In this document: in pieces, positions 56,145-64,000 of the stretch
How positions within the stretch are numbered: position 1 is the stretch's first letter
Layout: the number at the start of each line of letters is the position of its first letter
Assembly (NCBI RefSeq): GCF_013347965.1
Contig: NZ_CP048810.1
Coordinates: 4,897,501-4,961,500, forward strand
Length of the DNA: 64,000 bases
Source of the DNA: Pseudomonas bijieensis
GTDB taxonomy: Bacteria; Pseudomonadota; Gammaproteobacteria; Pseudomonadales; Pseudomonadaceae
Reading direction: 5' to 3'
The notes under the pieces: generated by a model
Told to the model about the DNA's origin: nothing
The model's database searches: none
The model's input: only the letters and a program-made list of their open reading frames with translations
Translations under genes and position numbers: made by a program

Positions 56145-57110
56145 ATGGGCGAATTTGAGCTGATCCGTAATTACTTCGCCGCCGCGCCCTGCGCGCAAGG
56201 CGGCGAGGGCGTTGCGCTGGGGATCGGCGACGACTGCGCCTTGCTGGCCGTTCCTCCCGGGGAACAGCTGGCGGTGTCCACCGACACACTCGTGGCCGGC
56301 GTGCATTTCCCAGACCCGTGCGACCCGTTCCTGCTCGGCCAGCGCTCGCTGGCCGTGGCGGTCAGCGACCTGGCGGCCATGGGCGCCACGCCTGTGGCCT
56401 TTACCCTTGCCTTGACCCTGCCGACGGTGACTGCCGATTGGCTGCAAGCCTATGCCCGCGGTTTGAACCAGATGGCCCGGGCCTGTGGCGTGGCGCTGGT
56501 GGGCGGAGATACCACGCGTGGACCACTGAGCCTGACCATGACCGTGTTCGGTCGCGTGCCGTCCGGCCAGGCCTTGACCCGTAGCGGCGCGCAGCCTGGC
56601 GATTGGCTGTGTGTTGGCGGTGAGCTGGGCAATGCCGCCGGTGCATTGCCGCTGGTACTCGGCCAGCGTAGCGCCGAACCTGTCGTCGCCGAGCCACTGC
56701 TGGCCCATTACTGGTCACCATGTCCGCAGATCGACCTGGGCCTGGCGCTACGTGGCAAGGCCAGCGCGGCGATGGATATTTCCGACGGCCTGCTGGCCGA
56801 TTGCGGGCATATCGCCCTGGCGTCCGGGGTGGCCTTACAGGTTGAACGCGATCGACTGCCGCTGTCCAACGCTCTAGTAGCCTTTCTGGGCCGCACGGAT
56901 GCCGCCCGCGCGGCCCTGAGCGGCGGTGATGACTACGTGCTGCTGTTCACCGTGGCACCGGGCCGATTGGCGGCATTACAGGCCGAAGGCTGGCCGATCC
57001 ACGTGATCGGTCGCGTACAGGCCGGGCAAGGCGTCACGCTGGTCGACAACACCGGGCAGGACATCACCCCGCAAATCCGCGGCTATCAACATTTTCGGGA
57101 GACACCGTGA
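56145..57110 (+). CDS. thiL: Thiamine-monophosphate kinase
   Basis: 321 residues. Phosphorylates thiamine monophosphate to the diphosphate cofactor. Conserved blocks: GIGDDCALLAVPPGEQLAVSTDTLVAGVHF (metal and ATP binding), SLAVAVSDLAAMGATPVAF, and GGDDYVLLFTV near the C-terminus. The ATG is 20 bp after nusB; the stop overlaps pgpA. Confidence 0.97.
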   Translation: MGEFELIRNYFAAAPCAQGGEGVALGIGDDCALLAVPPGEQLAVSTDTLVAGVHFPDPCDPFLLGQRSLAVAVSDLAAMGATPVAFTLALTLPTVTADWLQAYARGLNQMARACGVALVGGDTTRGPLSLTMTVFGRVPSGQALTRSGAQPGDWLCVGGELGNAAGALPLVLGQRSAEPVVAEPLLAHYWSPCPQIDLGLALRGKASAAMDISDGLLADCGHIALASGVALQVERDRLPLSNALVAFLGRTDAARAALSGGDDYVLLFTVAPGRLAALQAEGWPIHVIGRVQAGQGVTLVDNTGQDITPQIRGYQHFRETP

Positions 57111-57610
57111 CAGATCATCCCAACCAGGTCCCGGCGGAGTTCGTTCCGCCTTCGGTCTGGCGCAATCCCTGGCATTTCCTGGCATTTGGCTTCGGTTCGG
57201 GTACTTTGCCTAAAGCCCCTGGCACCTGGGGCTCGCTGGTTGCGCTACCCTTCATACCGTTGTGGCAGATGTTGCCGGATTGGGGCTATTGGCTGATGCT
57301 GGGCATCACCATGCTGTTTGGCTTCTGGCTGTGTGGCAAAGTGGCGGACGATTTGCGGGTGCACGACCATGAAGGCATCGTCTGGGACGAAATGGTCGGC
57401 ATGTGGATCACCTTGTGGCTGGTACCAGAAGGCTGGTACTGGTTGCTGACGGGTTTTCTGGTGTTCCGTTTCTTCGATATTCTCAAGCCGTGGCCCATTC
57501 GCTGGATCGACCGGCATGTGCACGGCGGTGTCGGTATCATGCTCGATGATGTGTTGGCCGGGGTTTTCGCCTGGCTGGCAATGCAAGGATTGGTGTGGTG
57601 TTTCACCTGA
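57107..57610 (+). CDS. pgpA: Phosphatidylglycerophosphatase A
   Basis: 167 residues, GTG start at 57107 overlapping the thiL stop. Membrane protein with about four hydrophobic segments; family blocks FGSGTLPKAPGTWGSLVALPF and HDHEGIVWDEMVGMWI hold the acidic metal-binding residues. Dephosphorylates phosphatidylglycerophosphate to phosphatidylglycerol, the substrate for cardiolipin synthases such as ClsB at 32156. Confidence 0.96.
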   Translation: MTDHPNQVPAEFVPPSVWRNPWHFLAFGFGSGTLPKAPGTWGSLVALPFIPLWQMLPDWGYWLMLGITMLFGFWLCGKVADDLRVHDHEGIVWDEMVGMWITLWLVPEGWYWLLTGFLVFRFFDILKPWPIRWIDRHVHGGVGIMLDDVLAGVFAWLAMQGLVWCFT

Positions 57611-57621
57611 AGGAGCTGGGC

Positions 57622-58380
57622 ATGGGCGTAAGTCGCGCACTGTTGCTGTTGCTGTGTCTGGGAGCCTGTGTGGGGGTTGGGGTTGCCGAGTCGGCGTCGC
57701 TTCCCGACAAGGTCCGCGCAGCCAGCGAGGAGTGGGCCGATTACACCCAGGCCGACGGCCAGGGCATGGGCTGGGACATCTTGCGCGCGGTGTTCGAGCC
57801 AGAAGGCGTCAAGCTGGAGATCCGCAGCGTGCCCTACACTCGCTCGATCGGGTTGGTGCAGCGTGGTGAGGTCGACGTGCAGGTCGGCGCCTATCGGGAT
57901 GAGTCCGAAGGCGTGCTTTATCCCAAGTGGCACTACGACGTCGATCACATCTATGCCCTGGGGCTGGCGTCCAAGCCAACGCCGACCCTGGCGACGATTG
58001 GTAACTATCGACTGGTATGGATGCGCGGCTACGAATACAACAACTACCTGCCCAACATCCGCCGTTTCAACGAAATCCACCGGGCGGTGGGGATCTTGCC
58101 CATGCTGATTCATGAACGAGCGGATTTCTACATCGATGCATCGATGGAAATCGAAGAAGTGCTCGCCAAGGCCGACGATCCCAAGCAGTTCAAACTCTCA
58201 CCGCTGATCAATTTGCCGCTGTACCTGGGCTTTGCCAACACCGCAAACGGAAAGGCGCTGCTTGATCTGTTCGACCGGCGCATGGAGGTACTGGTGAAAA
58301 CTGGCCAGCTCAAACCGATTTTCGAACGTTGGAAGCAACCCTATCCTTTCGACGAGAATGGCAAGCCACCGAAGCCGTAA
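57622..58380 (+). CDS. Periplasmic substrate-binding protein (PAAT-type, bacterial SBP family 3)
   Basis: 252 residues from the ATG at 57622, with AGGAG six bases upstream; an in-frame ATG at 57595 lies inside pgpA. Signal peptide MGVSRALLLLLCLGACVGVGVA, then a two-lobe amino-acid-binding-type fold (GMGWDILRAVFEPEGVKLEIRSVPYTRSIGLVQRGEVDVQVGAYRDE). No transporter genes are nearby, so it may serve a distant permease or have another role. Ligand unknown. Confidence 0.82.
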   Translation: MGVSRALLLLLCLGACVGVGVAESASLPDKVRAASEEWADYTQADGQGMGWDILRAVFEPEGVKLEIRSVPYTRSIGLVQRGEVDVQVGAYRDESEGVLYPKWHYDVDHIYALGLASKPTPTLATIGNYRLVWMRGYEYNNYLPNIRRFNEIHRAVGILPMLIHERADFYIDASMEIEEVLAKADDPKQFKLSPLINLPLYLGFANTANGKALLDLFDRRMEVLVKTGQLKPIFERWKQPYPFDENGKPPKP

Positions 58381-58489
58381 TCAAACTTTTCGATGGTTAT
58401 GGCCGACAATTCAGCCTAAGCGTCGGTCGGGACGTGCTGTTACAATGCCCGCCTCTGCGAAACTCCAGTACTAGATCAGGAGCACACCG

Positions 58490-59107
58490 GTGCCTGTCGT
58501 TTTTGTTGCCGCTTCCAAGCTGCCGACGCCTTTTGCGCAATTCACCATGCATGGTTTTCTCGATGAAGCCACCGGCCGCGAGCACGTTGTGCTGAGCCTG
58601 GGTGATTTCGCCGACGGCAGCCCGGTACTGGGTCGCCTGCACTCCGAATGCCTGACGGGCGACGCCCTGTTCAGCCAGCGCTGCGATTGCGGTTCGCAAC
58701 TCGAAGCCGCGCTGCAAGCCATCGCCCGTGAAGGCCGTGGTGTGTTGCTGTACCTGCGCCAGGAAGGGCGTGGGATTGGCTTGTTGAACAAGATCCGCGC
58801 CTATGAACTTCAAGATGGCGGCGCCGATACCGTCGAAGCCAACGAGCGCCTGGGCTTTGCCGCCGACCTGCGTGACTACAGCATCTGCCTGCCGATGCTC
58901 CAACACCTGGGTGTGAAGTCCTTGCGGCTGATGACTAACAACCCGCGCAAGGTCAAGGCGCTGACCGACATGGGCATCGTGGTCGCCGAGCGTGTGCCGC
59001 TGCACACCGGCCATAATCCGCATAACAAACTTTATCTGGCGACCAAGGCCAGCAAGCTCGACCACATGATGGGCAACGAGCACCAGGGCGAGGTTGACCG
59101 GGCGTGA
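58490..59107 (+). CDS. ribA: GTP cyclohydrolase II
   Basis: 205 residues, GTG start at 58490 preceded by CAGGAG. The zinc site is intact ([21 protein letters not shown], three Cys), with the catalytic [18 protein letters not shown] loop. It converts GTP to the first pyrimidine intermediate of riboflavin synthesis and so replaces the dead C-terminal domain of RibBA. Overlaps the next gene by 4 bp. Confidence 0.97.
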   Translation: MPVVFVAASKLPTPFAQFTMHGFLDEATGREHVVLSLGDFADGSPVLGRLHSECLTGDALFSQRCDCGSQLEAALQAIAREGRGVLLYLRQEGRGIGLLNKIRAYELQDGGADTVEANERLGFAADLRDYSICLPMLQHLGVKSLRLMTNNPRKVKALTDMGIVVAERVPLHTGHNPHNKLYLATKASKLDHMMGNEHQGEVDRA

Positions 59108-59523
59108 CGCGTGGTCAGGTTCGGCGGCGACTGGCCGTCAGTTGGTGGAAATACCTGGCACTGGCCCTGGTACCGCTGTTCGTGATCAACCTGGTGTTTG
59201 GCCAGGGCGAAGCGATCCTGCCGGTGTTGGCGATGCCGCTGTTCATTGCTGGCGTGGCGTCGATGTTCGTCAGCCTGCGATTCTTCGGGCCTTATAAACA
59301 CGCCTTGGTTGCAACCCAGAAAGCCCTCGATACACCGGAAGAACCCCAGGCCTGGATTGCTCTGGCGGCTCGCCGTCGTGCAGCCTTTCTTGTCGCGGGG
59401 CTGCCAGCCTGGATCGGCGCCCTTGCCGTGTTCGTGGGCCTGGAGGCGGTGCCGCTGATGTTGCTGGCCTTGTCCTCCACGGTACTGTTCTACCTGTATC
59501 GCATCCCGCGTCAGCTCGGCTGA
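59104..59523 (+). CDS. Small membrane protein of unknown function
   Basis: 139 residues, GTG start at 59104 overlapping the ribA stop. Four hydrophobic segments (about 17-33, 38-58, 94-112 and 114-131) joined by short basic loops; no recognised domain. Coupled at both ends: its TGA shares one base with the ATG of the BtuF-like gene. Probably part of the ribA transcript. Confidence 0.75.
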   Translation: MTRGQVRRRLAVSWWKYLALALVPLFVINLVFGQGEAILPVLAMPLFIAGVASMFVSLRFFGPYKHALVATQKALDTPEEPQAWIALAARRRAAFLVAGLPAWIGALAVFVGLEAVPLMLLALSSTVLFYLYRIPRQLG

Positions 59524-60320
59524 TGAGCCGCTGGCTGGCGGTCCTGCTGCTGGCCGTCAGTGCCTCGACGGTGGCGGCCCCGCGTGTCGTCAGCCTGGCA
59601 CCGTCACTCTCGGAAATCGTCGTTGAACTGGAGTCCGCTGACCTGCTCGTGGGCGTGCTGGATGGCGGTGACCGTCCGCCGATGCTGCAAGACCTGCCCT
59701 CGGTCGGCCGTTACGGGCAACTGGACATGGAGCACCTGCTCAGCCTCAAGCCCGATCTGCTCCTGCTCTGGCCCGGCAGCGTTGGCCCGGCCCAGCGCCA
59801 GCAGCTCAAGGGCCTGGGCATTCCCCTCTATATCGCTGACCCCCACAGTCTCGACCAACTCATCACGCAAATCGAAGCCATCGCCATGCAGCTCGGCCGC
59901 CCGGAGCGGGGTGTGCAGCGAGCGGCGCAGTTGCGCGTGCGTCTTGAGGAACTGCGCCAGCGTTACCGGCGCGCCACGCCATTGCCGGTGTTCTATCAGG
60001 TCTGGGATCGGCCGCTGTACACCGTTGGTGGCGGGCAGATCATCAGTGATGCATTGGCAGTGTGCGGGGCGCGGAACGTCTTCGCCGACCTGAGCGTGCC
60101 GGCGCCGCAGGTGAGCGTGGAGTCGGTGCTGCAGCGCAATCCACAGGTTCTCCTCGCCACGGAGCAGGCGCAGCTTGATGCCTGGAAAGCCTGGCCGCAG
60201 TTGCCGGCGGTGACGCAGGGACGGTTGCTGTTAGTGCGTGACAAGGGGCTGGAGCGACCCAGTGGGCAGATGATCGAGGCGACGGCACGGTTGTGTGAGT
60301 TGATTGCGCCGGACAGGTAG
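59523..60320 (+). CDS. BtuF-like periplasmic cobalamin-binding protein
   Basis: 265 residues. Signal peptide [19 protein letters not shown], then a class III helical-backbone binding protein fold: RVVSLAPSLSEIVVELESADLLVGVLDG, DLLLLWPGSVGPAQRQQLKGLGIPLYI, and VFYQVWDRPLYTVGGGQIISDALAVCGARNVFADL, typical of BtuF/TroA. A vitamin B12 role fits with the BtuB-like receptor gene that converges on it. No btuCD genes are in the window. Confidence 0.85.
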   Translation: MSRWLAVLLLAVSASTVAAPRVVSLAPSLSEIVVELESADLLVGVLDGGDRPPMLQDLPSVGRYGQLDMEHLLSLKPDLLLLWPGSVGPAQRQQLKGLGIPLYIADPHSLDQLITQIEAIAMQLGRPERGVQRAAQLRVRLEELRQRYRRATPLPVFYQVWDRPLYTVGGGQIISDALAVCGARNVFADLSVPAPQVSVESVLQRNPQVLLATEQAQLDAWKAWPQLPAVTQGRLLLVRDKGLERPSGQMIEATARLCELIAPDR

Positions 60321-60336
60321 GCCGCGGCGTCTGCAA

Positions 60337-60432
60337 TCGCGAGCAGGCTCGCTCCCACCGTTGATCGACGGCGGATACAAAATCCGAATTCACCAAAAAT
60401 TCCCTGTGGGAGCGAGCCTGCTCGCGATGAGG
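60337..60432. repeat. REP doublet (class one)
   Basis: Arms TCGCGAGCAGGCTCGCTCCC (60337) and GTGGGAGCGAGCCTGCTCGC (60406), spacer about 46 bp, between the convergent btuF-like and btuB-like genes where no other terminator is visible. Confidence 0.9.
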
Positions 60433-60458
60433 CCAGCGCAAACTTCACAAGTCTCGGA

Positions 60459-62339
60459 TCAGATATCCGGTGTCCAAGTCACCCCAAACAACCAGGCCCG
60501 CCCATCTTCCCGATACCCATACTGCTGACCATCATGGCTATACAGCGCCCGGCTGTAACCCTTGTCCAGCAGGTTATCCACCTTCATCTCCAGCTTCACT
60601 TCCCGGGTCAACGCCCAACTGCCGCGCAACCCGAGCAAGGCATAACCGCCCAGGGCATTGCGGTTGTTCTCGTCGTCGTAGCTGCCGCTCACCGCTTGCC
60701 AGGTGGCACCCAGGCCCAGGCGGTCGAATTGCCGATCCAGGTCCAGGCTCAAGGTCCGCCGGGCGCGGCGGGCGAGGGTGTGGCCGCTGTCGCGGTCGCG
60801 CGGGTCGATGATGGCCAGGCCAAGGTTGCTCTGCCAGCCGAACAGTTCCTGCATCAGAGCCATCTCAAACCCGTTGATCCGCGCCGAGGCGACGTTCTGT
60901 GGGCGTGAGTTGCTGCCAAAGATGATCGCGTCTTCCAGGTCCGTGCGGTACAGCGAGGTCTCCAGGCGGGCGCTGTCGCTCAGTTGGCTGCGCCATTGCA
61001 ACTCGTAGCTTTTGGCCGTCTCGGGTTTCAGGTCCGGGTTGCTGTAGTCCGGGTAGTACAGGTCGTTGAAGGTCGGCGCGCGGAAGCTTTCGCTGTAGGT
61101 CAGCAACACGTCGTTGTCCGGGTTGATCGGCAGGGTGAGCGTGCCGCTCCAACTGTTCTGGCCGCCAAACTGCTGGTTCTGGTCGCGACGCAGGCCCAGT
61201 TCGGTGGAGAAGGTTTCGGCCTGGAAGCGGTGCTGGATGAACGCTGCACGGTTCCAACGGCTGTCTTCGTCGAACGGCGTGCTGCTGTTGACCCGGTCCT
61301 GATACCAGTCGCCGCCGACGATCAGGCTGTTGCGCTCGTCCAGCTTCACGTCGTTCTGCCAGGTCACGGAATCGCGGTAGGTGTTGAACACTTCGCGGAC
61401 GTCACTGAGCTTGTCGAAAGTCTTTTCACGGTTTTCGCTGTGGCCCAGTTCCAGGCGCGATTTCCAGGTGTCGTTGAGCCGTCCGTCCACATAGGTGCTG
61501 AAGCTGCTCACCGCAAACTCGCTATGGGGTTGCTGGGGCAGGGATTCGAAGGTGGTCGGGTCGAAGCGGCCGAACGGGTTGTCGTATTCGCTTTTGCCGC
61601 GGTTATCCAACAGGTTCAAGCCAACTTCCAGGTCATCGCTGGCGGCATGGCTCAGGCTGAGGCTGAAGGACTGGTTGCGGTTGGCGTCCTCGTCGCGGTC
61701 GCTGGCGTAGGACTCGTGGGTTCGATTATCGCCGGCGCTGTCGTCGAGGCTGGCCCCGAGATTGAAGCGCGTCTGCTCATCGCCACCGGACAGGCTCAGG
61801 CTACGCTCCCAGGTCTGTTGGCTGCCGAAGCCCAGGTGCAGGCGTGGTTGCAGGCCTTGTTCGTTGCCGCGACGGGTGAAAATCTGGATCACCCCGCCCA
61901 CCGCATCGGCGCCGTAGATCACCGAGCGCGAGCCGCGCAGCACTTCCACCCGTTCTATCTGGTGGATGTTCAGGCGTTGCAGGTTGCTGTCGCCGGAGGT
62001 GGCGTTGCCGATGCGCTGGCCGTCCACCAGCACCAGGCTCTGGGCCGATTTGGTGCCGCGAATGTAGATCCCTGGCAGGCTACCGCGCCCACCCAACGGC
62101 GCCACCTGCACTCCCGGCACGCGGCTGAGCAGGTCAGTGACGCTGGCTGGTTGCAGGCGCTCGATGTCGTCGCGGGTGAACACCGTGTTGGCGGCGCTGC
62201 TGTCGTTGCGGGCCTCGACCTGGCGGTTGGCGCTGATCACGATGTCGGGCAGCTTCAGGGCTTGGTCGCGTTCGAAGGTGTCGGCCAGCAGATCAGGGGT
62301 GGGGAGCAGGGAAAGAGTGAGGGCTAGGCGCAGTTTCAT
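60459..62339 (-). CDS. btuB: TonB-dependent vitamin B12 receptor, BtuB-like
   Basis: 626 residues from the ATG at 62339 (MKLRLALTLSLLPTPDLLA signal peptide). A TonB-box-like LPDIVISANR follows, then the plug domain (about 45-150: VPGVQVAPLGGRGSLPGIYIRGTKSAQSLVLVDGQRI, IERVEVLRGSRSVIYGADAVGGVIQI) and a 22-strand barrel ending LFGVTWTPDI. Plug sequence and length (E. coli BtuB is 614 aa) fit BtuB; the link to the convergent BtuF-like gene supports B12 uptake. There is no cobalamin riboswitch in the 149-bp leader region, which is mainly a REP doublet. Confidence 0.85.
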   Translation of the reverse strand: MKLRLALTLSLLPTPDLLADTFERDQALKLPDIVISANRQVEARNDSSAANTVFTRDDIERLQPASVTDLLSRVPGVQVAPLGGRGSLPGIYIRGTKSAQSLVLVDGQRIGNATSGDSNLQRLNIHQIERVEVLRGSRSVIYGADAVGGVIQIFTRRGNEQGLQPRLHLGFGSQQTWERSLSLSGGDEQTRFNLGASLDDSAGDNRTHESYASDRDEDANRNQSFSLSLSHAASDDLEVGLNLLDNRGKSEYDNPFGRFDPTTFESLPQQPHSEFAVSSFSTYVDGRLNDTWKSRLELGHSENREKTFDKLSDVREVFNTYRDSVTWQNDVKLDERNSLIVGGDWYQDRVNSSTPFDEDSRWNRAAFIQHRFQAETFSTELGLRRDQNQQFGGQNSWSGTLTLPINPDNDVLLTYSESFRAPTFNDLYYPDYSNPDLKPETAKSYELQWRSQLSDSARLETSLYRTDLEDAIIFGSNSRPQNVASARINGFEMALMQELFGWQSNLGLAIIDPRDRDSGHTLARRARRTLSLDLDRQFDRLGLGATWQAVSGSYDDENNRNALGGYALLGLRGSWALTREVKLEMKVDNLLDKGYSRALYSHDGQQYGYREDGRAWLFGVTWTPDI

Positions 62340-62375
62340 GGGTGTTCCGTGACTACTTGGTCCGCACAAAACCAA

Positions 62376-62465
62376 TGTGGGAGCGAGCCTGCTCACGATA
62401 GCAGTGTGTCAGGCAATACGGATGCCGACTGGTCTACCGCTATCGCGAGCAGGCTCGCTCCCACA
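62376..62465. repeat. REP doublet (class one) between btuB and dxs
   Basis: Arms 62376-62398 and 62443-62465, spacer 44 bp. The left arm reads GCTCACGA in place of GCTCGCGA, one mismatch. It lies just downstream of dxs and upstream of btuB. Confidence 0.9.
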
Positions 62466-62488
62466 GGAGGATATGTGTGGTCTGAAAA

Positions 62489-64000
62489 TTACAGGCCCAG
62501 CAGTTGCAACCGCTGGCGCACCGACGTTTCGATCCCGGCCTCATCCAGCCCGCACTCAGCCAGCATCTGTGCCGGCTTGGCATGTTCGACATAGCTGTCC
62601 GGCAAGCCCAGGTGCAGCACCGACTTGAGGATGTTCTCCCGGGCCAGGAATTCGCTGACCGCCGCACCGGCGCCGCCCATGATGGCGTTTTCCTCGATGG
62701 TCACCAGCAGCTCATGACTGGCAGCGATCTTGCGCACCAAGGCTTCGTCCAGAGGTTTGACGAAACGCATGTCCACCACGGTGGCGTCCAGGGCTTGTGC
62801 AACTTTCAAGGCTTCGGCCAGTTGTACGCCGAACACCAGCAGCGCGGTTTGCTTACCTTGGCGGCGGATCACGCCCTTGCCGATCTCGATCGGCTCCAGG
62901 TCGGCTTCGATCGTTGCGTTCGGGCCGGTGCCACGAGGGTAGCGCACTGCCGCCGGGCCATTGAACAGGTGCCCGGTGGTGAGCATCTTGCGCAGCTCGT
63001 TTTCATCGCTCGGGGTCATCACCAGCATGCCGGGGATGCAGCGCAGGAACGACAGGTCGAAACTGCCAGCATGGGTCGGGCCGTCTTCGCCCACCAGGCC
63101 GGCGCGGTCGATGGCGAACAGCACGTCGAGGTTCTGCACCGCGACGTCATGGATCAACTGGTCATAGGCGCGTTGCAGGAACGTCGAATAGATCGCCACC
63201 ACCGGTTTGGCGCCTTCGCACGCCATGCCGGCGGCGAGGGTCACGGCGTGCTGCTCGGCAATCGCCACGTCGAAATAGCGCTGTGGATAGCGTTCGCTGA
63301 ACGCCACCAGGTCCGAGCCTTCCTTCATCGCCGGGGTGATGCCCACCAGGCGCGGGTCGGCGGCGGCCATGTCGCACAGCCATTGGCCGAACACGCCGGA
63401 ATACTTCGGTCCGCCGGCCTTTTTCGGCGCGGCCGCCGGGGCGTCCAGGGGTTCGAGCTTGGTGATGGCGTGGTAACCGATCGGGTCGACTTCCGCCGGG
63501 GCGAAGCCTTTGCCTTTCTTGGTGACCACGTGCAGGAATTGCGGGCCCTTGAGGTCGCGCATGTTGCGCAGGGTGGCGATCAACGTGGGCAGGTCGTGGC
63601 CGTCGATGGGGCCGATGTAGTTCCAGCCCAGCTCTTCGAACAGCGTGCCGGGAACCAGCATGCCCTTGGCGTATTCTTCGGTACGGCGGGCGATTTCCCA
63701 GGCACCGGGCAGGCGTGACAGTACTTTCTTGCTGCCTTCGCGCATGCTGGCGTAAGTGCGGCTGGAGAGGATCTTCGCCAGGTAGTTGGACAGCCCGCCG
63801 ACATTGCGCGAGATCGACATGTCGTTGTCGTTGAGGATCACCAGCATGTTGGCGTTGACTTCCGGCGCGTGGTTCAGCGCTTCGAAGGCCATGCCCGCCG
63901 TCAGAGCGCCGTCGCCGATCACGGCAATGGCCTTGCGCTCGCTGTTTTGCAGGCGGGCGGCAATCGCCATGCCCAGGGCGGCGCTGATGGACGTGCTGGA
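62489..64000 (-). CDS. dxs: 1-deoxy-D-xylulose-5-phosphate synthase (5' end outside window)
   Basis: The last 503 residues are in the window; the frame stays open at 64000 ([20 protein letters not shown]). The enzyme joins pyruvate and glyceraldehyde-3-phosphate with thiamine diphosphate, the first step of the MEP isoprenoid pathway. The thiamine-binding [16 protein letters not shown], the transketolase-like [19 protein letters not shown], and the [20 protein letters not shown] block are present. An internal ATG at 63970 is not the true start. The cofactor is made by thiL in this window. Confidence 0.96.
   Translation of the reverse strand, partial: SSTSISAALGMAIAARLQNSERKAIAVIGDGALTAGMAFEALNHAPEVNANMLVILNDNDMSISRNVGGLSNYLAKILSSRTYASMREGSKKVLSRLPGAWEIARRTEEYAKGMLVPGTLFEELGWNYIGPIDGHDLPTLIATLRNMRDLKGPQFLHVVTKKGKGFAPAEVDPIGYHAITKLEPLDAPAAAPKKAGGPKYSGVFGQWLCDMAAADPRLVGITPAMKEGSDLVAFSERYPQRYFDVAIAEQHAVTLAAGMACEGAKPVVAIYSTFLQRAYDQLIHDVAVQNLDVLFAIDRAGLVGEDGPTHAGSFDLSFLRCIPGMLVMTPSDENELRKMLTTGHLFNGPAAVRYPRGTGPNATIEADLEPIEIGKGVIRRQGKQTALLVFGVQLAEALKVAQALDATVVDMRFVKPLDEALVRKIAASHELLVTIEENAIMGGAGAAVSEFLARENILKSVLHLGLPDSYVEHAKPAQMLAECGLDEAGIETSVRQRLQLLGL

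Noticed and set aside
21559..62465. Recurrent short palindromes that could suggest CRISPR repeats
   Set aside because: They occur singly or as inverted pairs at scattered sites, without regular direct repeats or unique spacers, and no cas genes are present. They are REP elements.

Overview
The window is a Pseudomonas chromosome segment, most likely from the P. fluorescens species complex. The evidence is the gene order: S10/spc/alpha ribosomal operons, then katA, ferritin, uvrA, a YajR-like transporter and ssb; further on oprG, a zinc-uptake operon, cnoX, nrdR and the rib-nusB-thiL-pgpA cluster up to dxs. Moderately high GC and 13 intergenic REP doublets of the type known from P. fluorescens fit this. 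The species cannot be fixed from the sequence alone.

1-12484: ribosomal super-cluster, from the 3' end of rplD through rplQ, including secY and rpoA, all on the plus strand. Two hairpins, each followed at once by a promoter-like TTGATT-17 bp-TATTAT/TAGAAT, split it before rpsH and before rpsM. 12485-19870: katA beside a ferritin that lacks the haem-ligand Met52, uvrA on the minus strand, a YajR-type MFS transporter and ssb.

19871-31030: accessory region. Its centre is a gene for a MACPF (perforin-like) protein with a lectin-like C-terminus. It is divergent from a 1099-residue HTH-ATPase-TPR regulator, and the 210 bp between them hold three 11-bp tandem repeats. Two unrecognised genes follow the MACPF gene. 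Beyond the regulator are a cysteine hydrolase/GlxA-type regulator pair and a DUF3182/alpha-beta hydrolase pair.

31168-42000: a DUF72-ybhP-clsB-ybhN operon (minus), an MscS-type channel (plus) and an Lhr-type helicase (minus). The DUF72, MscS and Lhr genes are each broken by a single extra base in a G/C run, so either three genes have decayed or the assembly has homopolymer errors here.

42369-50057: an RmlD-like protein without the catalytic YxxxK and an NDP-sugar epimerase, the outer-membrane protein OprG, a four-gene operon with a Zur-box-like site (zinc-binding protein, ABC ATPase, FtsX-like permease, DUF3299 protein), a small hypothetical, a 164-bp MITE-like element, and cnoX. 50243-64000: a methyltransferase/lipoprotein pair, nrdR-ribD-ribE-ribBA, ribH-nusB-thiL-pgpA, a periplasmic solute-binding protein, ribA, a BtuF-like protein, a BtuB-like receptor (minus), and dxs (minus, cut by the window end). 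RibBA has lost its GTP cyclohydrolase II zinc site, and ribA supplies that step. No tRNA, rRNA, CRISPR array, transposase or prophage gene was seen.
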